A DNA stretch of 64,000 bases. It comes from Prorocentrum cordatum. Lineage: Eukaryota > Sar > Dinophyceae > Prorocentrales > Prorocentraceae. Positions 22,225 through 31,756 of this stretch are shown here, in pieces. The notes below the pieces were generated by a model. That model was not told where the DNA came from. It was given only the letters and a program-made list of their open reading frames with translations, and did not search any database. Position numbers and translations under genes: made by a program. The stretch lies in NCBI GenBank assembly GCA_963575745.1, contig CAUYUJ010000336.1:486580-550579 (forward strand), given 5' to 3'. Each line of letters starts with the position of its first letter. The stretch's first letter is position 1.

Positions 22225-23457
22225 TCAGGGAGGGTGCTTCACAACCTGCTCACTTTTGGCCGCCGATCTCACAAGGGTGCACCCGATGGCCTCGATGGTG
22301 ATGCTCATTAGAATGTGCACCACATGCGACAGCCCCATGGGTAGTCTCGTATAGCAAGGACACACCGAGGACCATTCATGTAGTCTCGCGCGCATGTCCT
22401 CCTCCAGTAGTGACCAGACCGCTGCTGCTGGAATCGCTGGCGTAGCCATCCATGCCCACAACCACTCTGGAAGCGCGACTGACGAGAAGGCGTTACTCTC
22501 ATCACATCTGGCCATGTGCAAGTCCATCCCTGGCTCGCGCATTAGTGCGAGCGCCCCTCCACCTCCGAGTCCGTAGTCGCCTCTCCGACGCACGTCGCTC
22601 CAGAGGTAGTTGGTCGGCACCGCAATGATGAGCTTCCGTAACTTGTATCCATCTTTCTTCAGCACCGCCGAGACTCCATTGATTGTTTTCGCCTCGCTTC
22701 TCTCCTTGAAGACCCACAGCCCTGGAGGAATGTCTTCCCGGTGCAGGTACTCGATCCACTGCTCCATCTGTCTTCCGAAGAACCCGAATTGCCTCTCGAG
22801 CTCCTCCACGTGCTGGGTGGTCTTCCCCTCCAGCTCGATAACATTCTCCTCCGTGCTGTAGTAACGAGCCTCATCTCGAGGGAGCGCCTCGAGCAGGGGA
22901 ACATTCTTCGTCGATGTAACCTCGTCCACCCTGCGAGCAATAAACTCAACGTGGACGTCCCTCTTGTGCACTCTCCTGTAGCCGATCTGATCCATCTTGA
23001 GAAGCTCGCACGTCGATCGTACGCCTGTCGCTGGGTGCAGCCGGCGAACGTGGAGCTGGCCCTTGGCGTGCTGTATCGCCCGCCTCTGGACCTGCCCTAC
23101 AGCAGAATCCTCCAACTCACTGCAAAACTTCTGCTGCATCAGTGCGGTCTGGCGCTTCATAGATCCAGTGTAGGTCGCACTGAATGCTCCCAAGAACCGA
23201 TTGGTCACCTCTCGTGCCTCCTGCTTCCGTCTGAGTCGTTGTCGAAGCCGCCCTGAACGAATTCCCACTCGAGCTGGTCGAGGGAGAAGAGGGACAGGCA
23301 GCACGGCCTGACCACTCTGCAAGGCGGACGCCACTTCCGAGAGAGCTGGGAACCCAACATGTGAACATACCACCTCCTCATCACTCGGCTTCTTCCCTTG
23401 AACTCGCCATCGGTCCTTCACCAGGTACTGCCGCTGCCCACGAGGGGCTCCGGGCAC
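22225..23457 (-). pseudogene. Element 1 RT, fingers to motif B
   Basis: 410 codons open on the - strand. Motifs: YKLRKLIIAVPTNYLW (fingers), MARCDESNAFSSVALPEW (motif A, Asp at 22503-22501) and YTRLPMGLSHVVHILMSI (motif B, 22347-22300, the LPMGxS form seen in DIRS-order RTs). Motif C is absent from this frame; it appears about 1.1 kb further on. The frame ends in TGA just before the MTase-like domain. One extra base in a CCTCCCT stretch (about 22228-22233) explains the break. The N-terminal 240 residues have no known domain but align with element 2 (DEARYYSTEENVIELEG against EEARYYSDESLVVAP). Confidence 0.8.
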
Positions 23458-23499
23458 CCCCCTGCCCCGCGGCTCAGGACAGGGGGGAAGGGGCGGCCG

Positions 23500-24940
23500 T
23501 CAGGCCGCGTCCCCTCTCTTCTTCGGGCCGCGTCCGCGGCCACCTCCCTTGTTACCTCGATCTCCTTTGGCCGCGGACCTCCGTCATAGTTCCGCCGATA
23601 CACGTTCAGCTCGCTGGTGCTCCATCTTGCTGTGGGAGGTCGCCTCCATAATGAGCCAGCCTGGCGCGATGTCCAGCCCACTGCCTGGGGCTGCGACAGC
23701 CCGCAATCTAGCCGCGCCCACCTTGTCATGAGTCCTGGACTCGTACACATACGCTGAGAGGTGGCGCAAGGAGATCTCCACATTGTCATTTGTCGTCAGC
23801 ACCATCATGAGCTCCTGGTCGGTGGCGCACCTGCCTAGCTCGAAGTCCAGAGTCGACGCCACTGACCACAGCCCCTGCCATTGATCTCCACCACGATATC
23901 TCTGGAACTGCTGCTGCAACCAATGCCGTACACCAGTGCTCCATGCCGCCCTGATGTTCCTATAGATCTCGACACCAGCTCGCTTGAAATCGGGCGGCAG
24001 GGCGTGGGCCCACGCATCCTCCTCGGCACCTCCAGGAGCGGCCGCTGGGCCGCCAAAGCCTTCCGTCGAAGCCACTGGACACACCGAGGCTCTCGAAGCC
24101 CGACAGCACTGTCTCCAACATCTTCGGGTCTGGGGGCGAGCGCGTGCCTGGGCCCACATAGCCCCTGGCCACAAGAGCCGCGCGTACAGACGGATCTGGA
24201 CGTCCTGCTTGCTCCATACCCGCCACCGCCTGCCAGAATTGTTGTCCCCACCACGGGTTGGTACTGGCACCTGCATGCATCTTCAGGAGCATCTCCTTCA
24301 GTTGTGAAGCGCTAGCGCCAGCGGTCTCTGAAGCCGGTCGCCCTGGCCGCCCAGGGCCCACGGCACCCATGCCCCCCATCGGAGGGGCATTCGCTTGGGG
24401 GGCCAAGGGCGGCCTTGCATTGGGCGCAGCTCCCGTCCAAGAGAAGGGGCCCGCGTCCTGCACGCCGAGCCTGAACGCGTGGAACGCCTCCATGGACGGG
24501 TCCGCCGCTCCAGCAGGCGCGCTCGGCGCTTGTGGATCAGCCAGCCCAGGCGGCGGGGCCGCAGGCGGGGGGAGGGGCAGCAGCGAGGGGGTCGCAGCGA
24601 CTTCTGTGTGCTCCCTCGCGCCGCCGCTGGCCTCCCCCTCCAGGCGCATCTGTTCCAGCTGAGCCCTCAGCGTCTCGACCTCATCCTGGCTGCCACGCTG
24701 GGAACTCCACCACTCCCGAATGCAGCGGATGAGGCTCCACAACAGCGCGACAAGGATCGTGAAGCCTCCGAGCCCCAGGCGCACCACGCTGCCTCGGCCC
24801 GTCTCAGCGCTGAGTGCTAGGCAAGCGATCAGGCAGCCCACGAGCTCGACAGCGCGTGGGCCTAACCAGCGAATGAGGCCGATCACCCAGCTTGTCTCGG
24901 AGCTCTCGGCTGCGCCAGGATCCGAGCGAGGAGGGGCCAT
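23500..24940 (-). pseudogene. Element 1 gag-like protein with membrane hairpin
   Basis: Starts MAPPRSDPGAAESS at 24940. Two hydrophobic segments follow (AVELVGCLIACLALS and LGGFTILVALLWSLI), then a heptad-like DEVETLRAQLEQMRLEG, a Pro/Gly/Ala-rich region and a helical C-terminal domain. A frameshift near 24.07 kb moves the C-terminal part to another frame (PPDFKRAGVEIYRNI, ISLRHLSAYVYESRTHDKVG, SHSKMEHQRAERVSAEL), which aligns with element 2 gag. No zinc knuckle. Identification as gag rests on position and homology to element 2. Confidence 0.65.
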
Positions 24941-25106
24941 CAGCGGTTCTTGGGCATCGCAAGCCTTCCCTGGATGGTTACCGCGCGAATGGTCCCTCAG
25001 GCCGTCATCGCTCCGTTGACCCAGAATAGCTATGAGATAAGTGATGTTGCATGAGCTGATAGATCAGGCGCTATACATTAATACCCATTCGCAAACTCTC
25101 AGTCAT

Positions 25107-25258
25107 ACATACATACATACATGCATACACACACACATACATACATACATACATACCTACCTACCTACCGACCTAGCCCTTACCTGCATACATACATACA
25201 TACATACATGCATGCATACATACATATATATATATATATATATACATATATACATTTC
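25107..25258. repeat. CATA/TA array between the two YR elements
   Basis: A CATA-type tetranucleotide tract ending in (TA)n. It directly abuts the 5' end of element 1 on one side and the B2 repeat of element 2 on the other. Confidence 0.92.
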
Positions 25259-25595
25259 AGGTGCGATCCCAAAGAACGGGGCCCCACCCCAGTGAACCTT
25301 AAGAGGACCTAAGAGAGCCTTAGCCTACAGCCCTAGACGCCACACCCTAGAGGCTCTGGGCACTTGGGCCCTAGCGGCCGGGACGTGCCTGCGCGTGGCG
25401 CTGCTGAATACGAAACTCACTCAATATTTCCTGCACGGACCTCGAGAGATAACTTGTTATCATTCACTGCTGAGAAATATTCACATCTGTGTGCGGTCAC
25501 GCACACCTCCCCGGCAGACTGGAATGAACGTGTGATCTGATGGATAGCCTGCGTTGAAAGAAAAGCACTCGGTCGACCTGATCTTCGCTAGGTCC
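25259..25595 (-). repeat. Split direct repeat B2 (3' terminus of element 2)
   Basis: 337 bp nearly identical to B1 (25866-26203), from AGGTGCGATCCCAAAGAACG to CTTCGCTAGGTCC. About four substitutions and a one-base indel separate them. The outer edge meets the CATA/TA array. Confidence 0.95.
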
Positions 25596-25727
25596 GAGCG
25601 AGGGGGAGGGATGCCTGAAGGGAAACGGTAAGAACCCCCCGCTGCGTGGTGCTGACCACGGCTCGGGGGGGACGGCAGAACGAACGGGCAGCAAGTGAGA
25701 CCTGTACCGAGGACCGAGGGCTGGGAG
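25596..25727 (-). other. Spacer between A2 and B2
   Basis: 132 bp of sequence seen once in the window. In textbook Ngaro elements A2 and B2 are contiguous, so this spacer is an oddity. Confidence 0.6.
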
Positions 25728-25861
25728 GGTGCCTTGAACTTGAAACGGTTTCGGGCGCAGGCAAGACCTGGAGACAACGTCCGAAACAACAAGACATATC
25801 CCGCCCTATGGCCCGTTCGCTAACCTATCTGAAAATCAACGTTCACAAACTCACTCACCCA
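25728..25861 (-). repeat. Split direct repeat A2
   Basis: 134 bp matching A1 (33397-33530) with two mismatches, from GGTGCCTTGAACTTGAAACG to AACTCACTCACCCA. It is separated from B1 by only 4 bp. Confidence 0.95.
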
Positions 25862-25865
25862 TTTT

Positions 25866-26203
25866 AGGTGCGATCCCAAAGAACGGGGCCCCACCCCAGT
25901 GAACCTGAGGAGGACCTAAGAGAGCCTTAGCCTACAGCCCTAGACGCCACACCCTCGAGGCTCTGGGCACTTGGGCCCTAGCGGCCGGGACGTGCCTGCG
26001 CGTGGCGCTGCTGAATACGAAACTCACTCAATATTTTCCTGCACGGACCTCGAGAGATAACTTGTTATCATTCACTGCTGAGAAATATTCACATCTGTGT
26101 GCGGTCACGCACACCTCCCCGGCAGACTGGAATGAACGTGTGATCTGATGGATAGCCTGCGTTGAAAGAAAAGCACTCGGTCGACCTGATCTTCGCTAGG
26201 TCC
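25866..26203 (-). repeat. Split direct repeat B1
   Basis: 338 bp copy of B2, immediately upstream (element sense) of A2 and just after the ORF3 stop. Confidence 0.95.
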
Positions 26204-26233
26204 TCGCTCCACCAACCCGTACTCGCTTGCGGC

Positions 26234-27463
26234 CTATGCTGAGGGCTCGGGCACGCTGTGGCTGTCGCCCTCGCCCGTCTTTGTGTCCGGGGAGCCCTCG
26301 TCGGCGGCGGTCCCGTCGGCGGCGGAGGGCTCGTCCTTGGCGCCAGGCGCCGATGACGAGCGAAAGGCCCCGTTCCCGTCTCGCGGCCAAGCCCAGGCGG
26401 CTAGGCGCTTGCTCCACCTCCAGATCCTCATCGGCACTGAGGGTGGTGTGATGGCTGGAGCGTGCTGTAGGGCTGACTTGGATAGAGTGAGGTCTGGCTT
26501 GTCGATAGTCGCCTGGATAGCTTCTTGCAGCAGCTCTGAGATCCGAACCGTCTGAGTGGTAGCGTCCTCGGTCAGCGACCACAGGGGATTGGCCCAGCGT
26601 ACGTTGTAGGTAACACCTGCAGTCCTCCAGGCCAAGCCCACGTGGCCCGTATCGAACCAGGCCATCCAGAGGTCCAGGGAGGTATAGGATGAGTCGTTGA
26701 TGAAGAGGTGCTTGTGTACTTCCACCAGCGGGCGAGAAGGTGATGCAAAAATCAAAATATCCGCCAAAGCCTGGAGCCAGTGGTCGGGCAGTCCCATCAC
26801 CGCTCGAGCCTCTGGCGTAGTCAGTACGTCCTCGGCGTACTCGTTTCCATCGAAAAAGATGCGGCCGGCGGAGCTGTTGACCGTAACATTCGTGAGGTCG
26901 ATGCCTTCCCAAGCGGTCTCGGCGAGGCTGAGGGTGTTGTCGGTGAGGGCGCTGAAGATCCGTGCCGCACTCGACGACACGTTCGCACCTGCGCCCATCA
27001 TGCGGCTTGCCGCCCCTCCGACCTCCTCGGCCACGTCCGAGGCGATGCTCATCGAGCGTGCGAACAGGGGGCTCCACGCCGTAGTCAGTAGCACCGCCAA
27101 GATGAGCACAGCACAGCTGCAGCCCCCGCTGCAGCTGGAAGACATCTTAGCCAATTTCCACAGGTACCACACAGAAGAAACTCGTCGGCGGGTCGGCTGC
27201 GGCCTGGGGGTCGCCCATGAGGTCGGCACTCCAGGCGCCGCCTTAGTCATTGGCGGTGTTGCCGTACCCGTCGGCGTTGGTGACGGCGTCAGCCCAAAAG
27301 GTGAAACTAAACTAGCCGGCGTAGGTGGGTAGCTCGGTAGTACCCAGGACGAGTTCCCGGTAGAGAAAGGTGATGGCGGTGGCGTGCTCGATCTGGCCGT
27401 CGGTATCGTCTCTGGTGTCGCCCATGACCCGTCAGCCAGGCGTCTGGAGCCCTTCGGTGCCAT
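26234..27463 (-). CDS. Element 2 ORF3, putative type II membrane protein
   Basis: ATG at 27463 (MAPKGSRRLADGSW) is chosen because element 1 has the same MAPKG start; it overlaps the YR stop by about 30 nt. About 409 residues: a Pro/Ser/Thr-rich N-terminus (residues 20-95), a basic patch (RRRVSS), one hydrophobic segment at about 115-133 (CAVLILAVLLTTAW), and a ~230-residue domain with several N-x-S/T sites (NVS, NVT, NSS, NDS) and the conserved blocks AWEGIDLTNVT and NVRWANPLWSLTED. The C-terminus is acidic and Ser/Pro-rich. The same blocks occur in element 1, so the frame is under shared descent. I recognise no family. The topology suggests a membrane or envelope-like role, but that is inference. 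Confidence 0.7.
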   Translation of the reverse strand: MAPKGSRRLADGSWATPETIPTARSSTPPPSPFSTGNSSWVLPSYPPTPASLVSPFGLTPSPTPTGTATPPMTKAAPGVPTSWATPRPQPTRRRVSSVWYLWKLAKMSSSCSGGCSCAVLILAVLLTTAWSPLFARSMSIASDVAEEVGGAASRMMGAGANVSSSAARIFSALTDNTLSLAETAWEGIDLTNVTVNSSAGRIFFDGNEYAEDVLTTPEARAVMGLPDHWLQALADILIFASPSRPLVEVHKHLFINDSSYTSLDLWMAWFDTGHVGLAWRTAGVTYNVRWANPLWSLTEDATTQTVRISELLQEAIQATIDKPDLTLSKSALQHAPAITPPSVPMRIWRWSKRLAAWAWPRDGNGAFRSSSAPGAKDEPSAADGTAADEGSPDTKTGEGDSHSVPEPSA

Positions 27464-28480
27464 GCAACGCCCGTAGCGCACACCAGGCCCAGTGTTGGCC
27501 GGCCCAATCGCAAGCTGGGCCCCACCCAGCCGCCTTGAGCCCCACGGCTATGTGGGCAGCCTGGACCATGTCGATATATACTCGAAGGGAACTGTCCACC
27601 TTCCAACGGCATGTTTCTCGAATCTGCTCGAAGGACATACCCCGCGCTGTGGCCTCTGAAGCGAAACCTGCTCGGGCACTGTGGGGGGTCCATCCCATTG
27701 GTAGGTTACACTCCGACTGGATGCGAGCGAGCAACTTGCGGTACTTCTCGAGGGCGTAGGGGAACATGCGGCCCCCTGGGGGCGCGCGGGCCTTCAGGGT
27801 CCTCAGGAGATCCACCAATGCAGGGCTGGAGGCCTCCAGGATGGCGTTCGACTGGGGGCGCTTCGCTTTGGTGTTCGCCTTGATACCCAAGCCTACTATC
27901 AGGGGCCCTCGACCTCGACCGTGCCCAGACTCCTCGGGGAAGACGAGATCGGACGCGACGATCCCCAGCATCTCGCTGGGCCGCATCCCAATTTTTCCCT
28001 GCAACATGAGGCCGATGGCCAGGCGAGGCTCTCCGAGCGCGCTGAGCCGCGCGCTGACGAAAGCCTGAGCGGTGCTCACCATCGGCACTGTGTGCTTGGT
28101 CTGGTGCTCTAACTCCCAGCCACGCAAGGCAGCGTGGCATCTGCAAAGGCGGCCCTTCAGCCGCGGAAACTTGAATTCGATAGCGGCGAGCAGGGAGGTG
28201 AAATGACTCTTGAGCAAGTCCACTGAGGCCTTGTACTCCATGATCGTGTCGCCCCACTCGTCAGGGCTCCAGGTGTGGGCCCCCTCGGCCGCGCACCACT
28301 GGTAAAACTCCGCTGCTCGCTTGCGATAGGTTAGCAATGTCTCGGGTTGCACACGGCCCTCCAGGTGCTTGTCGTCTGGCACCCTCGGGCTCGAAAAAGT
28401 CAGTTCTGGATGATGCGCACGCTGCGCGCGTCTACTCTCGGCACCGGGGCGTTGTGCCCCTCTGAATCCTGACCACATCC
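27432..28480 (-). CDS. Element 2 tyrosine recombinase
   Basis: The open frame runs 28571-27432 and the conserved part begins near residue 65. Core-binding region: LLTYRKRAAEFYQW, FTSLLAAIEFKFPRLKGRL. Catalytic residues numbered from 28571: Arg197 in KIGMRPSEMLG, His297 and Arg300 in TPHSARAGFASEA, Trp323 in CRWKVDSS, and Tyr332 in SSLRVYIDM, nine residues after Trp as usual. This is a complete R-H-R-W-Y set. The enzyme recombines the circular element DNA into the genome. Its 5' end overlaps the RNase H frame, so translation may need a frameshift or reinitiation. No ATG clearly marks a start. Confidence 0.88.
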
Positions 28481-29155
28481 TCTCATGCGTGAGAGGCCAT
28501 CCGCGGGCATCCTCTCGGTCTCCACCCAGGGGAGGTGCATCCTGATCTCCGTGGCGCTCGACAACGCGCACCTCCGCCTGAGTAAGTAGTTCACGGGGCC
28601 GGCGGCCGATCGGCCTTTGGCCGCAGCGCCCGCGAAAGCCATGTTGTCCTCGAGGCTGAGGACCTTCGAGCGGTGAGCTTCCGGCAGTAGCGCCAGACGC
28701 GACAGGACCTTCAGTGCGGCCCGCCCTTCCCCCAGCACGATGTGGTCAGGCACCTTCCAGCGTCCAGACTCAACTGGGATCCAGGAGGCCTCTCCGTCGA
28801 TCCAACCCCTCTCAACTGAGCTCACTGGCAGGAAAGGCTGTAGCGTATCAGGGCCACGCTCCAGCACCTTCTGCAGCTGCCCTGGCTTGGCGACGGCCAC
28901 GCCAGGGCGGGTGCCAGCGTTCCACAGCTCCTCTACGATCTTCGAGTTCGCCGCGGCCACGACGACGCCGCAGCCGCCCGCGTCGAAGTCCCGCGCGCCC
29001 TCGGCGTCCGAGGCGAAGACCATCGGCAGTAGCGGGGCCCCCAGGTCGGCGTAGAGCCCCATGATGCCTCGTCGCATGGCCACGGCCTCACGACGGGCCG
29101 ACGGCCACCACCGTCTCCAGCGCGGGCCCTCCTGGCGTGCGAACTGGAACAGGTG
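28400..29155 (-). CDS. Element 2 RNase H
   Basis: The frame read from 29083 downward has LPMVFASDAEGARDFDAGGC (first Asp), HIVLGEGRAALKVL (Glu), VLSLEDNMAFAGAAAKGRS (Asp) and HLPWVETERMPADGLSR (last Asp in PADxLSR), matching element 1. The upstream part of the domain (LFQFARQEGPRWRRWWPSAR) is in the same frame but beyond the listed start, so the frameshift from the RT motif C frame falls near 29.15 kb. It degrades the RNA strand during cDNA synthesis. Confidence 0.82.
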   Translation of the reverse strand, partial: HLFQFARQEGPRWRRWWPSARREAVAMRRGIMGLYADLGAPLLPMVFASDAEGARDFDAGGCGVVVAAANSKIVEELWNAGTRPGVAVAKPGQLQKVLERGPDTLQPFLPVSSVERGWIDGEASWIPVESGRWKVPDHIVLGEGRAALKVLSRLALLPEAHRSKVLSLEDNMAFAGAAAKGRSAAGPVNYLLRRRCALSSATEIRMHLPWVETERMPADGLSRMRGCGQDSEGHNAPVPRVDARSVRIIQN

Positions 29156-29159
29156 CTGA

Positions 29160-30455
29160 GGCGCCGACAGCCAGTGCCTGGCTAATTAGCAGCGCCGCCC
29201 AGATCCAGACCCCAATGACCGACGCCAGGTGGTCCAGGTGCACCCAGTCCCGGCTCGTGAGCAGCAGCAGCGCCTCGTGCATGAGCGCCGCCTTGCGCTT
29301 CGGGACCCGCACTCGTGCGGGGCTGGACTCCACCTCGTAGCCCACGATGCGATCCACCATGCCGTGCTCCCTCCGATCCTTCACAACAAAGCCCACGTCC
29401 TCCAGCGCGTCCGCCACCTGGTGGACCAGCTTGTTGACCTTCTTTTCGCCTGACTGCTGGGGCCCGCCGTCCGCTGCGATCAGGCCGTCGTCGATGTGGA
29501 GGTAGAAGCTCGTGTCCCTCGCGCCCAGCACTGCCCCGCGGCCTCGCGAGGACGTCTCGTTCAGGAAATAGAAGGCGCCGAGGTCCAACGGCCCCGAGTA
29601 GCACGTTATCCTTTGACACTTCACTCCGTCTCGTACGTGTCCTGTTGGCCCGCCGCCGGTCTGCGCCATCTCCGACAGCGTGGCCACTATGCCCTCTGCT
29701 ATCCACCTGCACAGTCGAGGTGGGTAGGTGGCCAGCTTGGTCGTCCGAAAGTTACCGTTAACCTCACCGTAGCTCAGCTCGTGCGTGTGGGCGCCGTCGC
29801 ACCTTAGTGCTTCGGTGGCCGCCAGTCGTACCGCACCTGTGACCCTCGTGGGCTTCTGCGAGGGCCCGCCCATCATGCATTGGTCAAAGATGATGTGCCG
29901 CGCTCCCGTCCTGGACTCCAAACCTTTCAAGATCTCGGTGTCGAAGATGGACGGGTACGGGTCCTCCCCGGGATCGTCTGGATGCTCGAGGGCCCAGGCT
30001 CCCCCGCGGTCCCCCACCCCGCCGCGCAGCGCCAGGTGGTTGACCATCAGGCGGTTGCCCTCGTCCAGCCGCTCCACCTCAGAAGGCCGCAGTCTCTCGC
30101 GGGGTAGCCCCCATGCGTACTTCCCTCGACGGCCCAGGGGTCGTGGTCCTCCAGGCCTGAACCTCGCTCGGCCCCAGGTCGAGCAGGGGGGGCCGCCCAG
30201 GATCACGTCCACCAGGCCCTCGGACACCAGGGACCAGATCAGCTCGAAGGTGTCGACGCGCCCGAGGTCCCACCGCGAGTCCTCGGCCAGGTCCACCGAG
30301 ATCATGAGCACCTTCAGCTCCAGGTCGGTCATCATCGCCTCGACGTAGTGCTGCACGTCCTGCTCCCTCCGGGCCCCCGCGAACAGGTGCATGACCACGA
30401 AGACGCGGGTCTCCTGACGCCGTGCGTGGCGTACTGCCTCGCACCAGCTCGCCAC
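29160..30455 (-). CDS. Element 2 C5-MTase-like domain fused to RT motif C
   Basis: Numbered from 30455. Residues 22-38 VMHLFAGARREQDVQHY (motif I, F-A-G), 53-57 SVDLA (motif II), 83-99 DVILGGPPCSTWGRARF (motif IV; PPC cysteine 91 at 30185-30183), WALEHPDDPGEDPYPSIFD near 154-172 (ENV position), DQCMMGGPSQKPT 191-203, CDGAHTHELSYG 219-230 and TYPPRLCRWIAEG 243-255. Then TSFYLHIDDGLIAA 315-328 is RT motif C (Asp-Asp at 29492-29487), followed by VDRIVGYEVESSPARVRV. Motif B is 1.12 kb upstream. The spacing from motif I to PPC (about 65 residues) fits C5-MTases. The nearest alternative is a catalytically dead Rossmann domain. A frame break near 29.15 kb precedes RNase H. Confidence 0.78.
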
Positions 30456-30479
30456 GGAAAACCCGCTCGGGGGGGGGGG

Positions 30480-31696
30480 CCATCTCGTCGAAGTCGTTGG
30501 CGCTCGGCCCAGTCGTCATCCTTCAGCATCTGGTATCCGGCCTGCCACGCCAGAGTGTGATCCTGCTGCGGGTCTACCAAGCTGCGCCTCAGCGTCATGG
30601 AGCATATCCTCGAATTGATGGACATCAGGATGTGTACGCTGTGGGAGCTGCCCATGACTAAACGGCGCCACATCGGATAGACCCAGCTCTCAGGATTCAA
30701 AGAGTCTCGCTGGCTGGGCGACAGACGCCACCAGACGGCGGCCGCCCTCACGGGTGGCACGCACTGCCAGCCCCACATCCAGCTCGGAACCCCCACGAAA
30801 GAGAAGGCGTTGCTCTCGTCGAACGCCGCGGCCGCCCAGTCGCCCGACGGGACGTGCAGGCTGGCCAAGGCACCTCCTCCGTGTAGTCCGTGTTCGGCTC
30901 GACCTCCCACGTCCTGAAACATATAGTTAGCCGCCACCATCATGATGATCTTACGTTGACGCCCACTGGTCTTCTTGCCCACCGTGCTGAAGCCCGCGAT
31001 GGCCTTCACCTCCTGCGGGCCGCCGAAGTGCCACAGGTTGGGCGGCATGTCCTGGCGGCTGAAATACTTCTCGTACTCCTCCTGAGTACCTCCAACGAAA
31101 CCGAACTTGGCCTGTAGCTCCTCGAAGATCGCGCGGCTGCGCAGCTCCGTCGGGGCCACCACGAGACTCTCGTCGCTGTAGTACCTGGCCTCCTCCGGCT
31201 CGAGCACCTCGAGCATGTTCACACTCTTCACTACTTGCGGCTCATCAATGTCCTCCGCTCTCAGGGCCTCATGGGTCGACAGGCGAGTAGGCCGACCATA
31301 GCCCACCTCCTCCACGCGAGCTAACTCCAGTACCGCGGGGACGCCTGTCAGACCGCAGTCCCGGCGCGCCTCTGCCAGCCGTTTAGCTTCTCGTAGAACT
31401 ACCTTATGCACCTGGCCGTGCAGCCCCCGCATGTTCATCGACAAGCTCTCCTTACGGCGGGGGCGGGTGAGGTCCGTGCACGAGCCCGTGTCCATGGAGT
31501 TGATCCCTTGCACGAACTCGTTGGCGAGAGCCCACAGGGCGAGCTTCCGCTTGAATCGATGTCGAAGTCGACTAGATCGGCTCGTCATCGGGGTTGGGCG
31601 ATCCACCAGCGTGATGGGGAAGAACGCCTCCTGTCCCGGCTGGGCCGAGATCACCTGCTGCAGCGAGGGGTGCAGATCGTCACGCACTCTGGGCAC
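30480..31696 (-). CDS. Element 2 RT, fingers to motif B
   Basis: Numbered from 31696. An N-terminal region without a known domain, then GRQRKIIMMVAANYMF 245-260 (fingers), AFDESNAFSFVGVPSWMWGW 291-310 (motif A, Asp293 at 30820-30818), and VYPMWRRLVMGSSHSVHIL (motif B, about 30664-30614). No motif C follows in this frame. It meets an 11-base C run (sense strand; 30469-30479), after which the MTase-like frame takes over; a one-base change there would join the two. The listed start is GTG, so the true start is probably upstream or by frameshift from gag, whose stop is at 31757. Confidence 0.83.
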
Positions 31697-31756
31697 CCAC
31701 TGCGCTGGCGGGCTCCGCGCCCCGACGGCAGGCTCGTCAGGGCGCGCCGCGAGCCC

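Larger units (their letters stand above)
18128..25106 (-). mobile_element. YR retrotransposon, element 1 (decayed)
   Basis: The - strand order is gag (24940-23.5 kb), RT motifs A/B (23457-22225), C5-MTase-like domain (22217-21.2 kb), RT motif C plus RNase H (21.2-20.2 kb), tyrosine recombinase (20.2-19.25 kb) and membrane ORF3 (19207-18128). It is collinear with element 2 and homologous domain by domain, but carries more frameshifts and an in-frame stop. Its 5' end reads TTCGCAAACTCTCAGT against a CATA array, much like element 2 (TTCACAAACTCACTCACCCA against a CATA array). Split direct repeats were not found at its 3' end. The real 3' limit may be the CATA array at 16846, which would make it about 8.26 kb. 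Confidence 0.85.

Noticed and set aside
22441-22455. CGTAGCCATCCATG as a spliced-leader relict
   Set aside because: Only the first nine bases match and it lies inside the conserved RT coding region on the other strand.
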